A stretch of DNA of 64,000 nt from Tricholoma matsutake (lineage: Eukaryota; Basidiomycota; Agaricomycetes; Agaricales; Tricholomataceae). This document shows positions 24,601 to 34,479 of the stretch, one piece after another. Below the pieces are notes generated by a model that was not told the DNA's origin, ran no database searches, and worked only from the letters and a program-made list of their open reading frames with translations. A program made the translations under genes and the position numbers. Every line of letters starts with the position of its first letter. Position 1 is the stretch's first letter. The stretch spans positions 682,001 to 746,000 of the forward strand of contig AP026547.1 of NCBI GenBank assembly GCA_026075535.2, given 5' to 3'.

Positions 24601-26149
24601 AAGAATTCTGGGGATGCAGAGCGATGGCGGTCAGGATACCTAGATGAATTAAAGTCCCTGAAGGATATGGGGGTCTATAAACTCATCCCAAGGGGCGATG
24701 TGCCTCAAGGTAAACGGATTTGCAAGGGCCGACCCGTTTTCCATCAAGCGTGACAAAAACGGCCATGCTGTGAGATGGAAAGTCCGACTTGTATTTCGGG
24801 GCTTCGAGCAAATATACAGTAGGGATTATACTAAAACAACCTCACCCACTGTGTGCATGGAATCTTGGCGCATCTTGCTCCACATAGCCACTTCTTTAGG
24901 CTGGGACGCCCAACAGATAGATGTCAAAACCACTTTCCTTTACGGAGTACTCCCTGATGACAAAATCCAATACATGCAGCAGCCTGAAGGGTTTGAAGAA
25001 CCGGGCCATGAAGACTGGGTATGGCAGCTTCAACAAGGATTGTATGGCATGAAGCAGAGCAACCAAATATGGAATCAAACCCTCAACGCCCAAATGATCG
25101 ACTGGGGTGGTACGCGCCTTGCCTGTGAGTCCTGCATTTATTATAGGAAGTCGGACACAGGCATTGTCATTGTGGCAGTACATGTCGATGACTACCTGTC
25201 CATCGCTGATACCAAAGACGAGAACGAGCGTTTTAAACACCAAATGCGTGAGGTCTGGACAATTTCTGAATTAGGTGCAGCCCGCTTTATTGTTGGCATC
25301 ACAATTACCTGGGATCAACATCTGCGCATGGTTGCACTTTCACAGGCTGCCCTCATCGATAAAATTGTCGACCAGTTTGGCCAACGGGATGCTAACCCAG
25401 TATCCGCTCCCCTTGAGCCTGGCCTTAAATTACGCCATACAACTCGACAGGATATTTCTGCAGATGACTTATCATATCTTAAACGACTACCCTACTGTTC
25501 CCTTGTTGGCTGTCTCCTTTACCTAGCAATTTCCACACGCCCTGATATTTCATACGCCATACAACAATTGTCCCAATATCTTGACTGTTACTCCTTTGAA
25601 CACTGGAGTGCGGCAACACGGTTAGTTCGATATTTAAAGGGAACTCAAGACCTCAAACTATACCTGGGTGGGGATAGCCCTATTTCCCTCCATGTGTTTA
25701 GTGACTCTGATTGGGCTAATTGTCTTGACACCTGTTGAAGCATTGGGGTATATCTCTGCACACTTGGCTCTGGTGCTCTATCTTGGACTGCTAAGAAGCA
25801 GAAGGTTGTGGCAACATCCTCTTGTGAGGCTGAATACGTCGCTGCATTTGAAACTGCAAAGGAGTGCATCTGGATACACACATTGCTCAATGCCATAGGC
25901 TATTCGCAATCCTCCCCAACAATTATTCTCTGTGATAATATGGCTACCAAGGCTCTATCCGAAGACCCTTTGCTCCACTCAAGGGTTAAACATGTAGATA
26001 TCAAATATCATTTCCTTCGCAAACACATCCAATCAGGCACCTTACAACTCGCATACATCAATACCAAAGACAATGTTGTGGACTTATTTACCAAGGCATT
26101 GGACATGAAGCAATTCATACATTTACACTTGCTCTTAGGCCTACACTGA
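21671..26149 (+). pseudogene. Copia gag-pol polyprotein (gag, PR, IN, RT, RNase H) with TGA stops
   Basis: Readable order: gag (SNYKEWCEEITIALSLNGLY, 21690 on) and a CCHC knuckle (CRNPNCKKAGHSTEYC, near 22320-22370). Protease follows (FIVDTGATVHIS, near 22772). Integrase has the HHCC zinc part (HRRLGHANYQSLW ... CEAC), then VDLSGLHA, then the region past APHMSAHIGCVERMHH. Reverse transcriptase has VRLVFRGFEQIYSRDY and the catalytic AVHVDDYLSI, with HVDD in place of the usual YVDD. RNase H has FSDSDWANC, SSCEAEYVA and LCDN. In-frame TGA lie at 21932, 23618, 23852, 23939 and 25736, each fitting CGA before. Frameshifts near 24175 and 24745 complete the damage. It ends at TGA 26147-26149, 40 bp before the 3' LTR. 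The start upstream of 21671 is uncertain. Confidence 0.93.
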
Positions 26150-26190
26150 TGCGATTCCATGCGAGGAGGAGTGATCCCGGTGAGGAGGAG

Positions 26191-26605
26191 TGTTGAGATT
26201 CACACCGTGATCGCTCAATTTGATGCGTGTTCTACTTCTGGCACATCTCTTTGATGCACAAGACAAACGCGGTATGTGATCAGCCGACATCAGCTTCTCT
26301 GATGCGTGTACTATTATTAACACTCCCTTTGATGCGTTTACACAAACGCATCAAAGGCATCTTTTCTCTCGTCTTGTTCTTTATTAGACTGAACACATAT
26401 ATATATGGGTAGTTAGATACATGATCACCTCAGTCACTTATACAAGGACTGGGGTGAGCATCGCATATTATATTTTCCGCACAGTAAATGATACTTACTG
26501 TACCTTAGTATATTTCTCGCATACTCTAGGTACAGTCTCGTGTAATTGAGTCACTTATACAAGGACTGAGTATATTTCTCGCATACTCTAGGTTGATTTT
26601 CTACA
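26191..26605 (+). repeat. 3' LTR of Copia element A
   Basis: 415 bp. It retains more CpG sites than the 5' LTR and is followed by the GAATC target duplication. Confidence 0.95.
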
Positions 26606-27432
26606 GAATCAGCCGCTTCTCAGCAAACTGATGTTTGCCAATAGGGATGATGTCTGGAATGCTATCATAATACGTCTGGATGCCATTCTTGATGTGGAAA
26701 TTATGGTGGTAATTTGTGTTACAGGCTTGTAAGAAATCAGTGTCTGTCATACAATCCACTGTACAACCCATACCTGCACAGTATAAATGCACAGAGTGAA
26801 CAGGGACTGCTCCCTTATCAAGAGTATATAAGACCCCTTGGTGTTGTTCTTCCTTCTTCAATAACTTTCCAGTTCAGCTGTATGAACAACTTGGGTTGAC
26901 ACATGTTTGCTGAGGAGGATACAATGTATGGAAGACTAGGTTGATGGGATGGTGAGCTGACATGAGCCTGATGACTTGGATCTATGATAGCGATGCACAG
27001 AGCCCACAAGAATGCCCATGTTTTGCAAAGTCATCAAGGATGGCATTGTCCTCCTCACTGTTCACATGGAGCCACACTGTCGATTTCAGAGCTTCCCAAA
27101 AGCCATTGATGCAGTCTTCAGAGATGCTACATGATGATTGCAAGAATGTGACAATTGTTGGTAGTAATACATCATCAAGGTGATCAGATACAACTATGGA
27201 AAATGGCTGTGCAAGGAGAATGTCATCTTTCAATCTCGAGGCCAATGAGATGGATTGCTGGATGGTGTTGAATGACAGATTGGGGTACTGCTGGCTCAAG
27301 ACCATGACATCCTCCAGCTTCAGGGAGGACATTGGTGGATAATTTACAGGTCTCTCGATGCATCAGCACTGTATGTTGGGGGTTATTTGGCAGGTGGCAG
27401 TGGTGGCAGTGGTGGCACTCATGGCAATTTCT

Positions 27433-27752
27433 AATACCCAGATGTCCTCAGGGCATCGAGGTTGGGACTAACTAACTAGGTGTGGGAACTAATTACTGTA
27501 TTAGGAAGGAGCTAAATCGGACCTCTTGCCCATCGTTTTCCTGCTTGTCTCTGACCACCTCCACTTGCCTTGCAAGCTTCCCACCCATTGATGCTATAGT
27601 CAAGCTGAACACACTGCAAGTGGTACTGGACACATAATTAGTAAGTCTCACTTGACTTGTAATCAACAATTTAACTGACCCAGCCAGTTTCACATCCAGC
27701 ACGTCGGCACATGATAACATTCTCACCTGGCAATATCTCATTCTCTGACAAC
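27433..27752. other. Short spacer between KDZ-type element and Copia B LTR
   Basis: No gene. A 90-codon minus frame has no recognisable content. Confidence 0.4.
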
Positions 27753-28105
27753 TATAGAGATCCAACCTAAGCGATACATGTGTAAACTCAGTCAGTGTAT
27801 AACGGACTAATGTTGATCACTACTGTACCTAAGTGATACATGTGTAAACTATAAATAGTACAGTAAGTAATTGAGTATATGGATTGAGCAATATAGTCTA
27901 CTCACCTCAGTCAGTGTATAATGGACTGAGGTGTTTGGTAGGTATATGTGAATATATATACTAAATGACTAACAATGAGAATAAGATAAAGGGGGAGTTA
28001 GAAAGAGAGAAATAACAAGGGAAACTTTGCATCATACAATGTTCTATAAGTAGCACATCACATCAAAGGGGCGCAAAAGCACCATTCACGGTGCAGATCT
28101 CAACA
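27753..28105 (-). repeat. 3' LTR of Copia element B
   Basis: On the minus strand it begins TGTTGAGATCTGCACCGTG right after a purine tract (GTGAGGAGGAG, about 28106-28116). It shares layout with the Copia A LTR, including the ...CCTCAGTC...GTATA...GGACTGAGGTG... block. The far end near 27753 is placed by alignment to the Copia A LTR end and is accurate to only a few bases. Confidence 0.72.
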
Positions 28106-28154
28106 CTCCTCCTCACCGTGAATACTCCTTCTCACATGGAATTGCATAAGAAAA

Positions 28155-28695
28155 AGTTACTTGAGCCCTAGAAAACTGTGGAGACGAGTGAAGGTTTTGA
28201 CATCAAGAGCTTTCATGAAAATGTTGGCAATGTTATCGTGGGTGTGCACATACTGTAATTTGAGTTCCTGGGATTGTACGCATTCACGTAGGAAGTGGAA
28301 TTTGATGTTGACATGTTTGACTCAGGAATGGAGAAGTGGGTCTTTGGACAGATTAATTGATGCAGTGTTGTCACAAAGTATGGGAGTGGGCGCTTTAGGT
28401 GAGTGTCCAATGGCTGTAAGCAAAGTACCAATTAAGACACATTCTTTTGCAGACTCAAAAGTGGCAACATACTCTGCCTTGCAAGATGAGGCTGCAACAG
28501 TTTTCTGTTTGCATGCAGTCCAGGATACAGCACTTGATCCAAGAGAGCACATATATCTGCCCACACTACGCCTCATATCCAAGCAGTTGGCCCAGTCAGA
28601 GTCCATGTACACCAATAGTGAGACAGGGTTCTCACCCCCTAGGTATAATTTAAGATCCCACATCCCCTTCAAGTAGCATACCAGTTGTATGGTGG
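28155..28695 (-). pseudogene. Copia element B RNase H and C-terminus
   Basis: Minus-strand RNase H of a Copia pol related to element A: KLYLGGENPVSLLVYMDSDWANC, then SSCKAEYVATFESAKE and ILCDNTASINL. After an in-frame TGA at 28322-28324 (HS-stop-VKHV, where element A has HSRVKHV, so the loss of Arg CGA is direct) come FHFLRECVQ and IFMKALDVK. The N-terminal side breaks at about 28695 where the Gypsy LTR begins. The rest of this pol is at 32174-33455. Confidence 0.85.
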
Positions 28696-28700
28696 CATGC

Positions 28701-29102
28701 TGTTAGGGCAACACCCACTATCTGCTAGCTAAGACCGTGCGGGTTCTCTCTACAAGAAGGGGGCGGGATCTGCGCTCATGATGGGGGAATTGATGGTTTT
28801 GATGTGAGGGGTCATTGATAGGTGAGTTTGTTGAGATAGGCCTTTCACACCGAAAATGTAGGTGGAATACCTAAGAGAACACAACTGGGGTCCCCTAGGC
28901 ATATATTTAGGGTTTATATACTATGTTACACATATTGTACATTGTTGTTACCGATGCACTCGTACATGTGCATACATTTTGATGCATGTGAAATAAAATT
29001 CTCATGCTATCAAAGTGTAGCATAATTGGGTGTCATGTAGCGTAATTCAACATAATAAAATAAAAATGAAGTTTTATTAGGTAATGGGGTGGTTTCCTAA
29101 CA
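28701..29102 (-). repeat. 3' LTR of Gypsy element 2
   Basis: 402 bp with short perfect inverted ends, TGTTAGG...CCTAACA. On the minus strand it directly follows the pol stop and a polypurine tract (AAAAGGGGGGTAA, 29103-29115). No matching 5' LTR remains to the right. Confidence 0.88.
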
Positions 29103-29113
29103 TTACCCCCCTT

Positions 29114-31380
29114 TTATGCCTCAACTTCCAGGCGAGAAAATATGGGGTCTGTCCCCTCTGTGAAATTTTGGTAAGGCCGGAATTTCATCCCCTCATACAC
29201 CATTCTCGCAATGTGATGCGGAGCATTCGGATTACGTTTAAAGAATTGGGTGATCGCGTTACGCACTCGCTTACAATTCTCTTCGGGTTCCCATGAATTA
29301 TTTTTGTCGGTATAGTTTTTCCACTTTGTTAAGAACTCCAATTTGTTCCATTGAAGACGTGAGTCTAGAATTTCTTCAACTATGTATTCTGGAGCACCTT
29401 CTACTATTATTGGAGGTTGCGGAGTAGTTTGTTGGCCAGGAATAGTGGGTGGGCAGTAAGGGCGTAGGCGGGATACATTAATCTTGGGATCAATCTTGAA
29501 TGATCGGGGTAATTTTAGCACTACCACATTAGGTGAGATCACTTTAGAGATTGCATATGGGCCAACTTGTTTCTCCGTAAGTTTCCTTGAAGGTCGTGGA
29601 ATATTCAGGTCCTTGGTACTTAGCCATACCAAGTCACCAACTTTGTACTCTGGAGCGCGTGCTCGAGTATGATCCACGTGTCGCATCATGTCATCACGTG
29701 CTTTCTTCAATGCCGCCTCTGCTTCCTCTTGTACCTTTTGCATCTTAGATACAAAGTCTTCTACTGACTGTACTTTGACTTCCCTTCTGGGTTCTACTCC
29801 CATGTGAGGATGATATCCATAATTTGCGAAAAAGGGTGACATACGAGTAGCCGAATGGAATTTGTTATTGTGGGAAAATTCAGCAATTGCCAGCCATTCA
29901 GGCCAGTCAGTTTGTCGGTAGTTGACAAACATACATAGGTACTGCTCCAACTCCTGATTCATTCTCTCTGTCTGCCCATCAGTCTGCGGGTGATATGCCG
30001 TAGATAATTTAGTTTGAATTCCCAATATGTTGTTTAGTTCTCACATAAATGCGGAAGCAAATTGTGGTCCGCGATCAGAGATAACAGTATTGGGTAACCC
30101 ATGTAACTGCCATACCTGATTTAGATAGAGGTGCACCAAGCCCAATGATGAGGTTTCTGTAGTAGTAGGAATAATATGGACCTCCTTTGTAAAGCAGTCA
30201 CATACTATGAATATTGCATCGTACACTTGAGCCTTGGGTAATCCGGTAATAAATTTCACAGATATATCTTGCCACAGCACTTTAGGTATAGGGTTCGGCA
30301 TTAATTTTCCTGCAGGTTTCTCTGGAAATTTCTTCCCCCTCATGCATGTATCACATCCATCCACATACCCCAACACATACTTTGAAATTCCGGGCCACCA
30401 ATAATTTCTCATTACTAATTCCAATGTCTTCCATCTTCCTGGGTGTCCAGCAATCGGCGTATTGTGATGTAACTGGATGATCTCCCTTCACAAATCCTGA
30501 TCCTTTGGTACATACACTTTTCCTCAAAACAACACCAACCCTTGTTCCTCAGCCCATTCATCTCCTTTGATATTACCTTTCTTCTCTCCCTTCAGAGCTT
30601 TCACGGCTTCCACTACTTCATTGTCCATTTCCGAACATTGTCTAATTTTAGACAACATTTCCGTTTCCGAGCTATCTATTAATAGATGCCCTTGATGCAT
30701 AGCGCAAATGCAAAAGTATTCGGGTTTGAGTAAGGTAACATTTTTATTGTCCTCCTCCACCCCCCTTTTATGATCAATATGTCTGGATAATGCATCTGCT
30801 TTCCTCCTCATTAAGCTTCCCGCTTTGTGGACCAAATGAAAGTTGAAACGCGATAGGAATAGTGCCCAATGCGCTTGCTGGTGATTAAGCTTTTTAGCAG
30901 CCATGAAGTATTGCAGATTTTGATGATCTGTCCAGATCTCAATCTGATGCGTACATCCCTCCAAATAATGCCTCCATGCCTCCAATGCTCGTATTATCCC
31001 CAACATTTCTTTGTCATGCACATCATAATTCCTCTCCACATCATTCAACCCTTTTGACAAGTATGCACAAGGATGCCATTTGTCATCTTTGCACAGCATT
31101 GATAATACTGCTCCAGTAGCAAAATCGGATGCATTGGATTCCACTCGCAAAGGGCGTGTGAAATCTACTGGGGCTAATATTGGTCCCTCCACAAACTTCC
31201 TCTTCAACTCCTCAAACACTGTCTGCTGCTGCTCTCCCCACCTCCATACTACTCCCTTTTGCATAAGGTTATGTAAGGGTGCAGCAATTTTAGAAAAATT
31301 GTGCACAAAGCAACGATAATAATTTGCGAGTCCCAAGAAGGCTTGAACCTCCTTGACACGGGTGGGCGCCAGACTCACGA
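29114..31380 (-). pseudogene. Ty3/Gypsy chromovirus pol (RT end, RNase H, integrase, chromodomain)
   Basis: The minus-strand frame starts inside reverse transcriptase (VQAFLGLANYYRCFVHNF). RNase H follows (LRVESNASDFATGAVLS, IEIWTDHQNLQYF). Then come the integrase zinc region (HHNTPIAGHPGRWK, CDTCMRGK), the DDE core (ISDRGPQF, HPQTDGQTERMNQ), and the GPY/F module (VGPYAISKVISPNVVVLKL). A chromodomain closes it (PEYIVEEILDSRL, LTKWKNYTDKNNSWEP). All of this is one frame, interrupted only by three TGA codons (30524-30526, 30488-30490, 30041-30043) where CGA is expected. The first integrase catalytic position reads VKFITGLP, where VDFI is usual: the Asp is replaced by Lys. The protein is cut at about 31380, so RT catalytic motifs, protease and gag are gone. 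Confidence 0.93.
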
Positions 31381-31387
31381 CATTACA

Positions 31388-32170
31388 ACAAGTTAATTTA
31401 CCTATGCTGCTGTTACACACTTCCATGGCACCGGCACACCACACACATTGCTGACACAACCACCCTCACGACACAGCCACCGGCAATAGCACAGCCACCT
31501 ATGGCGCATAAACAACTCACCAACACCAGACATACCAATGTCTGTGTTACATTACTACACCACTGTTACACACTTCCATGGCACCAGCACAGCCACACAC
31601 ATCGCCGACACAACCACCCTTGCTGCCGGCACAGCTACCTACAGCGCATAAACAACTCACCAACACCAGATATACCAATGTCTGTGTTACAGTGAGTTAT
31701 GGCCACCCTATGCTGCCAACACACTCCCACAGTGCTGACACAGCCACACACATTGCCAACACAATCACCCTCGCTGCCGGCACAGCCACCGGCGAATACA
31801 ACAACAACACAATGGTGACATGCATCCTGGCAACGGCAACATCCTTATTACCCTTCTATCCACATCCAGCAGTGCCAACATTATCCTATTGATGCGGTAC
31901 CTTCCTATTATGTGACTATGCCTGATGCGGCCTTCCCAAATCACACACTACGCTTGATGTGGCCTTTTACTTACACGGTCAATCTTTTTCTTATATATTA
32001 CTTATTTTTTATTCCTTAACCTTCATTCCTACTTCCATGCAACGAAGGTATAGTAACTTCCTATTCTTTTATTTGTAGTAACTTATGGTTCCTACTTCCA
32101 TGCAACGAAGATAATTTGATCCTGTGTTTTAGTAAACCTAAGTCTAGTGTAGGCTGCCAAACTCGGCATC
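31388..32170 (+). repeat. Dispersed repeat R1, copy A
   Basis: 783 bp matching 61940-62495 in inverted orientation. It contains two head-to-tail copies of a ~160-bp Pro/Thr-rich-looking unit (about 31405-31549 and 31564-31691), of which copy B has only one. The 3' part is AT-rich with CATGCAACGAAG repeated twice. No coding function, LTR or TIR was identified. It sits exactly between the Gypsy fragment and the RT part of Copia B. Confidence 0.8.
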
Positions 32171-32173
32171 CTT

Positions 32174-33455
32174 TCAGCTGACAACAAACCACACTGTCCC
32201 AAGGTTGGATATTGTCCATACCTTCCACATCTGATCTTCAAAGCGCTCATTCTCCTCCTTACAACTAGTGATGGAAAGGTAGTCATCAACATGAACAGCC
32301 ACTATGATAGTACCTGTGTCAGTTTTGCGATAGTAGATGCATGATTCGCAGGATAATCTTGTAAAACCCCATGATACCATCTGTGTGTTCAATGTCTGAT
32401 TCCAAATACGTCCACTCTGCTTCATACCATATAATCCCTGCTGCAGTTCCCATATCCAATCCTCCTTCCCCAGTTCTTCAAAACCTGTCAGCTGTTCCAT
32501 CTACTGAATTTTATCATCCAGCAAAAGGCCATATAGGAAAGTGGTTTTTACATTGATCTGTTGGGCGTCCCATCTGAGTGATGTGGCAATGTGTAGGAGG
32601 ATCCACCAAGATTCCATGTGCACCATAGGTGAGGTAGTTTTCATGTAATCCTTGCCATAGATTTGCTCAAAACCCTTGAAGACAAGGCATACCTGCCCGA
32701 CCTGTCTCATCATGCTTAATATGGAAGACAGGCTGACCTTTGCAAATATGGCGATCATGTGGCACATCAGCATGTGGAATAAGTTTATAGACAGACATAT
32801 CCTTCAGGGATTGAAGTTCATTCTGGTAACTGTCTTCCCATCGTTTAGCATCTGCAGAATTCTTAGCTTCCTCCCAAGATCACGGGTCATCTTCAAATTG
32901 AGGTGATTCTGGGTTAATATCTGACATCTTTGAAATTAATGTGGAGAGGTGATGTGCCTGATCACCAAGCATGATGTCATTAGAAGACTCTTCAACCCAC
33001 CGATCATGATCGATCAATGATGCATCAGGTGCGATGACAGTATGGAGATCAGCTAATAGCTTCTTCTGTTCCACTCGAACTTCCTTGACATGCTCACACA
33101 ACTCCTTTGATTCCTGCACTGCTCTCCCAAGCCTAGTCATCGCTGGCCCCCCACTTGGATTCTTCTCAGTGGGTATTGGTATCCTGGAGGATTGACGTGG
33201 GACTGGTTCTGGCGAAGTGGGTACTAATATTGAAGCGGGCAGGTTTGGCACAGGAATTTGGACAGGAATGTTGGTGGTGAGGGAATTATCATCGGGATCG
33301 GCATCAATAGGATGAAGGTCACAGTCTTGAATTGAAGGCTTGTTAACTGGTTCCAATACAGCCAGATCCAGCTGGGTGGGGGAACAGGCATATGGCCATC
33401 GTGAGTTTCGATGAACTTGATGTGATACAAACTATAAACCTCCTGCATTTCTCAG
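32174..33455 (-). pseudogene. Copia element B integrase tail and reverse transcriptase
   Basis: Minus-strand continuation of Copia B. It opens with the integrase end (VYSLYHIKFIETHDG). A Pro-rich spacer follows, with IPIPTEKNPSGGPA paralleling IPIPTERYPNGGLA of element A, then DADWEE-like RT onset and KGFEQIYGKDY. The catalytic box is IIVAVHVDDYLSI, with HVDD again as in element A. A TAG at 32501-32503 replaces the Tyr of IQYM, and a frameshift lies near 32775-32880. The about 115 residues between RT and RNase H that element A has are lost, apparently by the events that placed Gypsy 2 and R1 here. Confidence 0.85.
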
Positions 33456-33934
33456 TGATAACATCAGTCCTAGAATTGTATATGAACTGTGATCAATCAG
33501 TTCTGATTGGTCTGGTCCGGTTATTTGCCAGATGGCAGAATATGTGGACTGAACCGGACCTCAATGCACTAGTCCTTGTAGGCTGCTGGATACTCTTCCT
33601 GGCACTTGGACCCAGTGACATCCTTGAAGGAGGGTCAATCAATGCTGCTGATGGATGTGAGATATTGCTGCATCACGATGAAGAGGTTGAGATGTTTCCA
33701 GATGAAGAAAATGAACTATCCCATATTAGTGGTGGTAAAGCACAGTGCAATGTCACACACCATATTGACAATGGCTTGGGGTTTCTCCCACCTGTTCTGT
33801 TTGTTCTCAAGGATGGTACAAAGGGAGGTCTTCGTCCTCCCCCACGTATTCCTGGAGGAATCCTGGAGGATTCTTGGGAACCAATGTTCCAGCCATTTGT
33901 CACTCAAGTATATATTCCTGACTCTTCCCATTCC
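33456..33934. other. Unassigned sequence
   Basis: A 186-codon frame (33392-33952, +) overlaps the antisense Copia end and has no recognisable motif, so it is not called as a gene. It has GGAGG/TCCTCC-rich ends leading into the minisatellite. Confidence 0.4.
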
Positions 33935-34135
33935 AGGGGGATTCCTGGTTGATTCCTGGTAAATTACACTCTTCCAGGAGGAATTCCTGGAATTCCCCAG
34001 GACTCTGGTACCAGGACTCTACCAGGACTCTACCAGGACTCTACCAGGAATCCACCAAGACTCTACCAGGAATCCACCAGGACTCTACCAGGACTCTACT
34101 GGGAATCCACTGGGACTCCACTGGGATTTAACCAG
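33935..34135. repeat. CCAGGACTCTA minisatellite
   Basis: About 200 bp of degenerate 11- to 22-bp units (ACCAGGACTCT, ACCAGGAATCC). Related sequence occurs at 43520-43616. It lies directly downstream (minus sense) of the tRNA-like head at 34160-34250 and may be that element's tail. Confidence 0.8.
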
Positions 34136-34159
34136 GAGTCCTTACTATTAAAAAGTAAA

Positions 34160-34250
34160 TAAAACCTATGAGGATTGAACTCAGGACCCAGGGTTAAATT
34201 AAACAGGTGCAATATACCATTATACCACAGTGTCCTTATAAAATACCACA
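34160..34250 (-). repeat. tRNA-derived SINE head
   Basis: The minus strand has an A-box-like TGGTATAATGGTATATTG (34210-34227) and a B-box-like GAGTTCAATCC (34172-34182), spaced as in a tRNA gene. Arms do not fold into a good tRNA and there is no clear anticodon loop. It is read as a pol III promoter of a SINE, not a working tRNA gene. Confidence 0.62.
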
Positions 34251-34350
34251 TAAGTTGATCTAAGTACCACATTGAGTGGCTGTGTATGACAAAGCACACA
34301 GCTGCGTCTGCCAGCTCATCACCACCACTCCTCGATGATGCTGCAGCCAC

Positions 34351-34478
34351 TTCCTTCCGCCACCTCCCTTCCTTCTGCCACCTCCCTTCCTTCTGCCACC
34401 TCCCTTCCTTCTGCCACCTCCCTTCCTTCTGCCACCTCCTTCATTCCGCCACCTCCCTTCCTTCTGCCACCTCCCCTC
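34351..34478. repeat. 18-bp tandem repeat (CTTCCTTCTGCCACCTCC)n
   Basis: About seven near-identical 18-bp units. Because 18 is a multiple of 3 the array stays open in several frames (for example PSATSL repeats), which creates false ORFs. Confidence 0.92.
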
Positions 34479-34479
34479 C

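Larger units (their letters stand above)
21006..26605 (+). mobile_element. Full-length Ty1/Copia retrotransposon (5.6 kb)
   Basis: LTRs of 415 bp at 21006-21420 and 26191-26605 (TGTTGAGATT...TTTTCTACA). An exact 5-bp target duplication GAATC is present (21001-21005 and 26606-26610). The purine tract TGAGGAGGAG lies just before the 3' LTR (26181-26190). The interior carries gag, protease, integrase, reverse transcriptase and RNase H in Copia order. I count 10 LTR differences in 415 bp (about 97.6% identity), which means a relatively recent insertion. Nine of the 10 are transitions at CpG sites, so age from LTR divergence would be overestimated. Confidence 0.96.
19716..27332 (-). pseudogene. 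KDZ-associated CxC5/CxC6 cysteine-cluster protein, interrupted by Copia
   Basis: The minus-strand gene starts at ATG 27330-27332 (MSSLKLEDVMVLSQQ) and reads to about 26606. It resumes after the Copia insertion at 21005, just before the LTR edge, and ends near 19716. Domains: a helical N-terminus, then the CxC5-like cluster (YTLDKGAVPVHS..., CNTNYHHNF, IIPIGKHQFAEKRLI), then SATNCAHIYNLSF. The CxC6-like part follows, with many Cys/His (CPACSNLCFHVHG, CCEKCLWVYEDG, HFCPDHIAQN). Last comes the RNase H-like tail (VDVFHFKSKHSKTD, CNPAAYPE, EQTNVWLGWYH). Short introns are visible (GTATGG...ACAAG near 26735-26790; GTAGGT...ACAG near 20920-20970). In-frame stops: TAG 26982-26984, TGA about 26874, TGA 20358-20360, TGA 20118-20120. 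The family is recognised from its companionship with KDZ transposases; the function is not established. Confidence 0.75.
17518..27432. mobile_element. KDZ-associated DNA transposon, split by a Copia insertion
   Basis: A 21-bp perfect terminal inverted repeat (AGAAATTGCCATGAGTGCCA, then C) lies at 17518-17538 and, inverted, at 27412-27432. Between the ends are a GRF-finger gene (+) and a CxC5/CxC6 gene (-) pointing at each other. A full Copia element (21006-26605) sits inside the second gene; without it the element is about 4.3 kb. No KDZ transposase is present, so it would depend on another copy. No clear target duplication was found. That the TIRs bound exactly these two genes is inference from position. 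Confidence 0.65.

Noticed and set aside
33392..33952. 186-codon plus-strand frame
   Set aside because: It overlaps the antisense end of Copia B, has no family resemblance, and its end is in the minisatellite.
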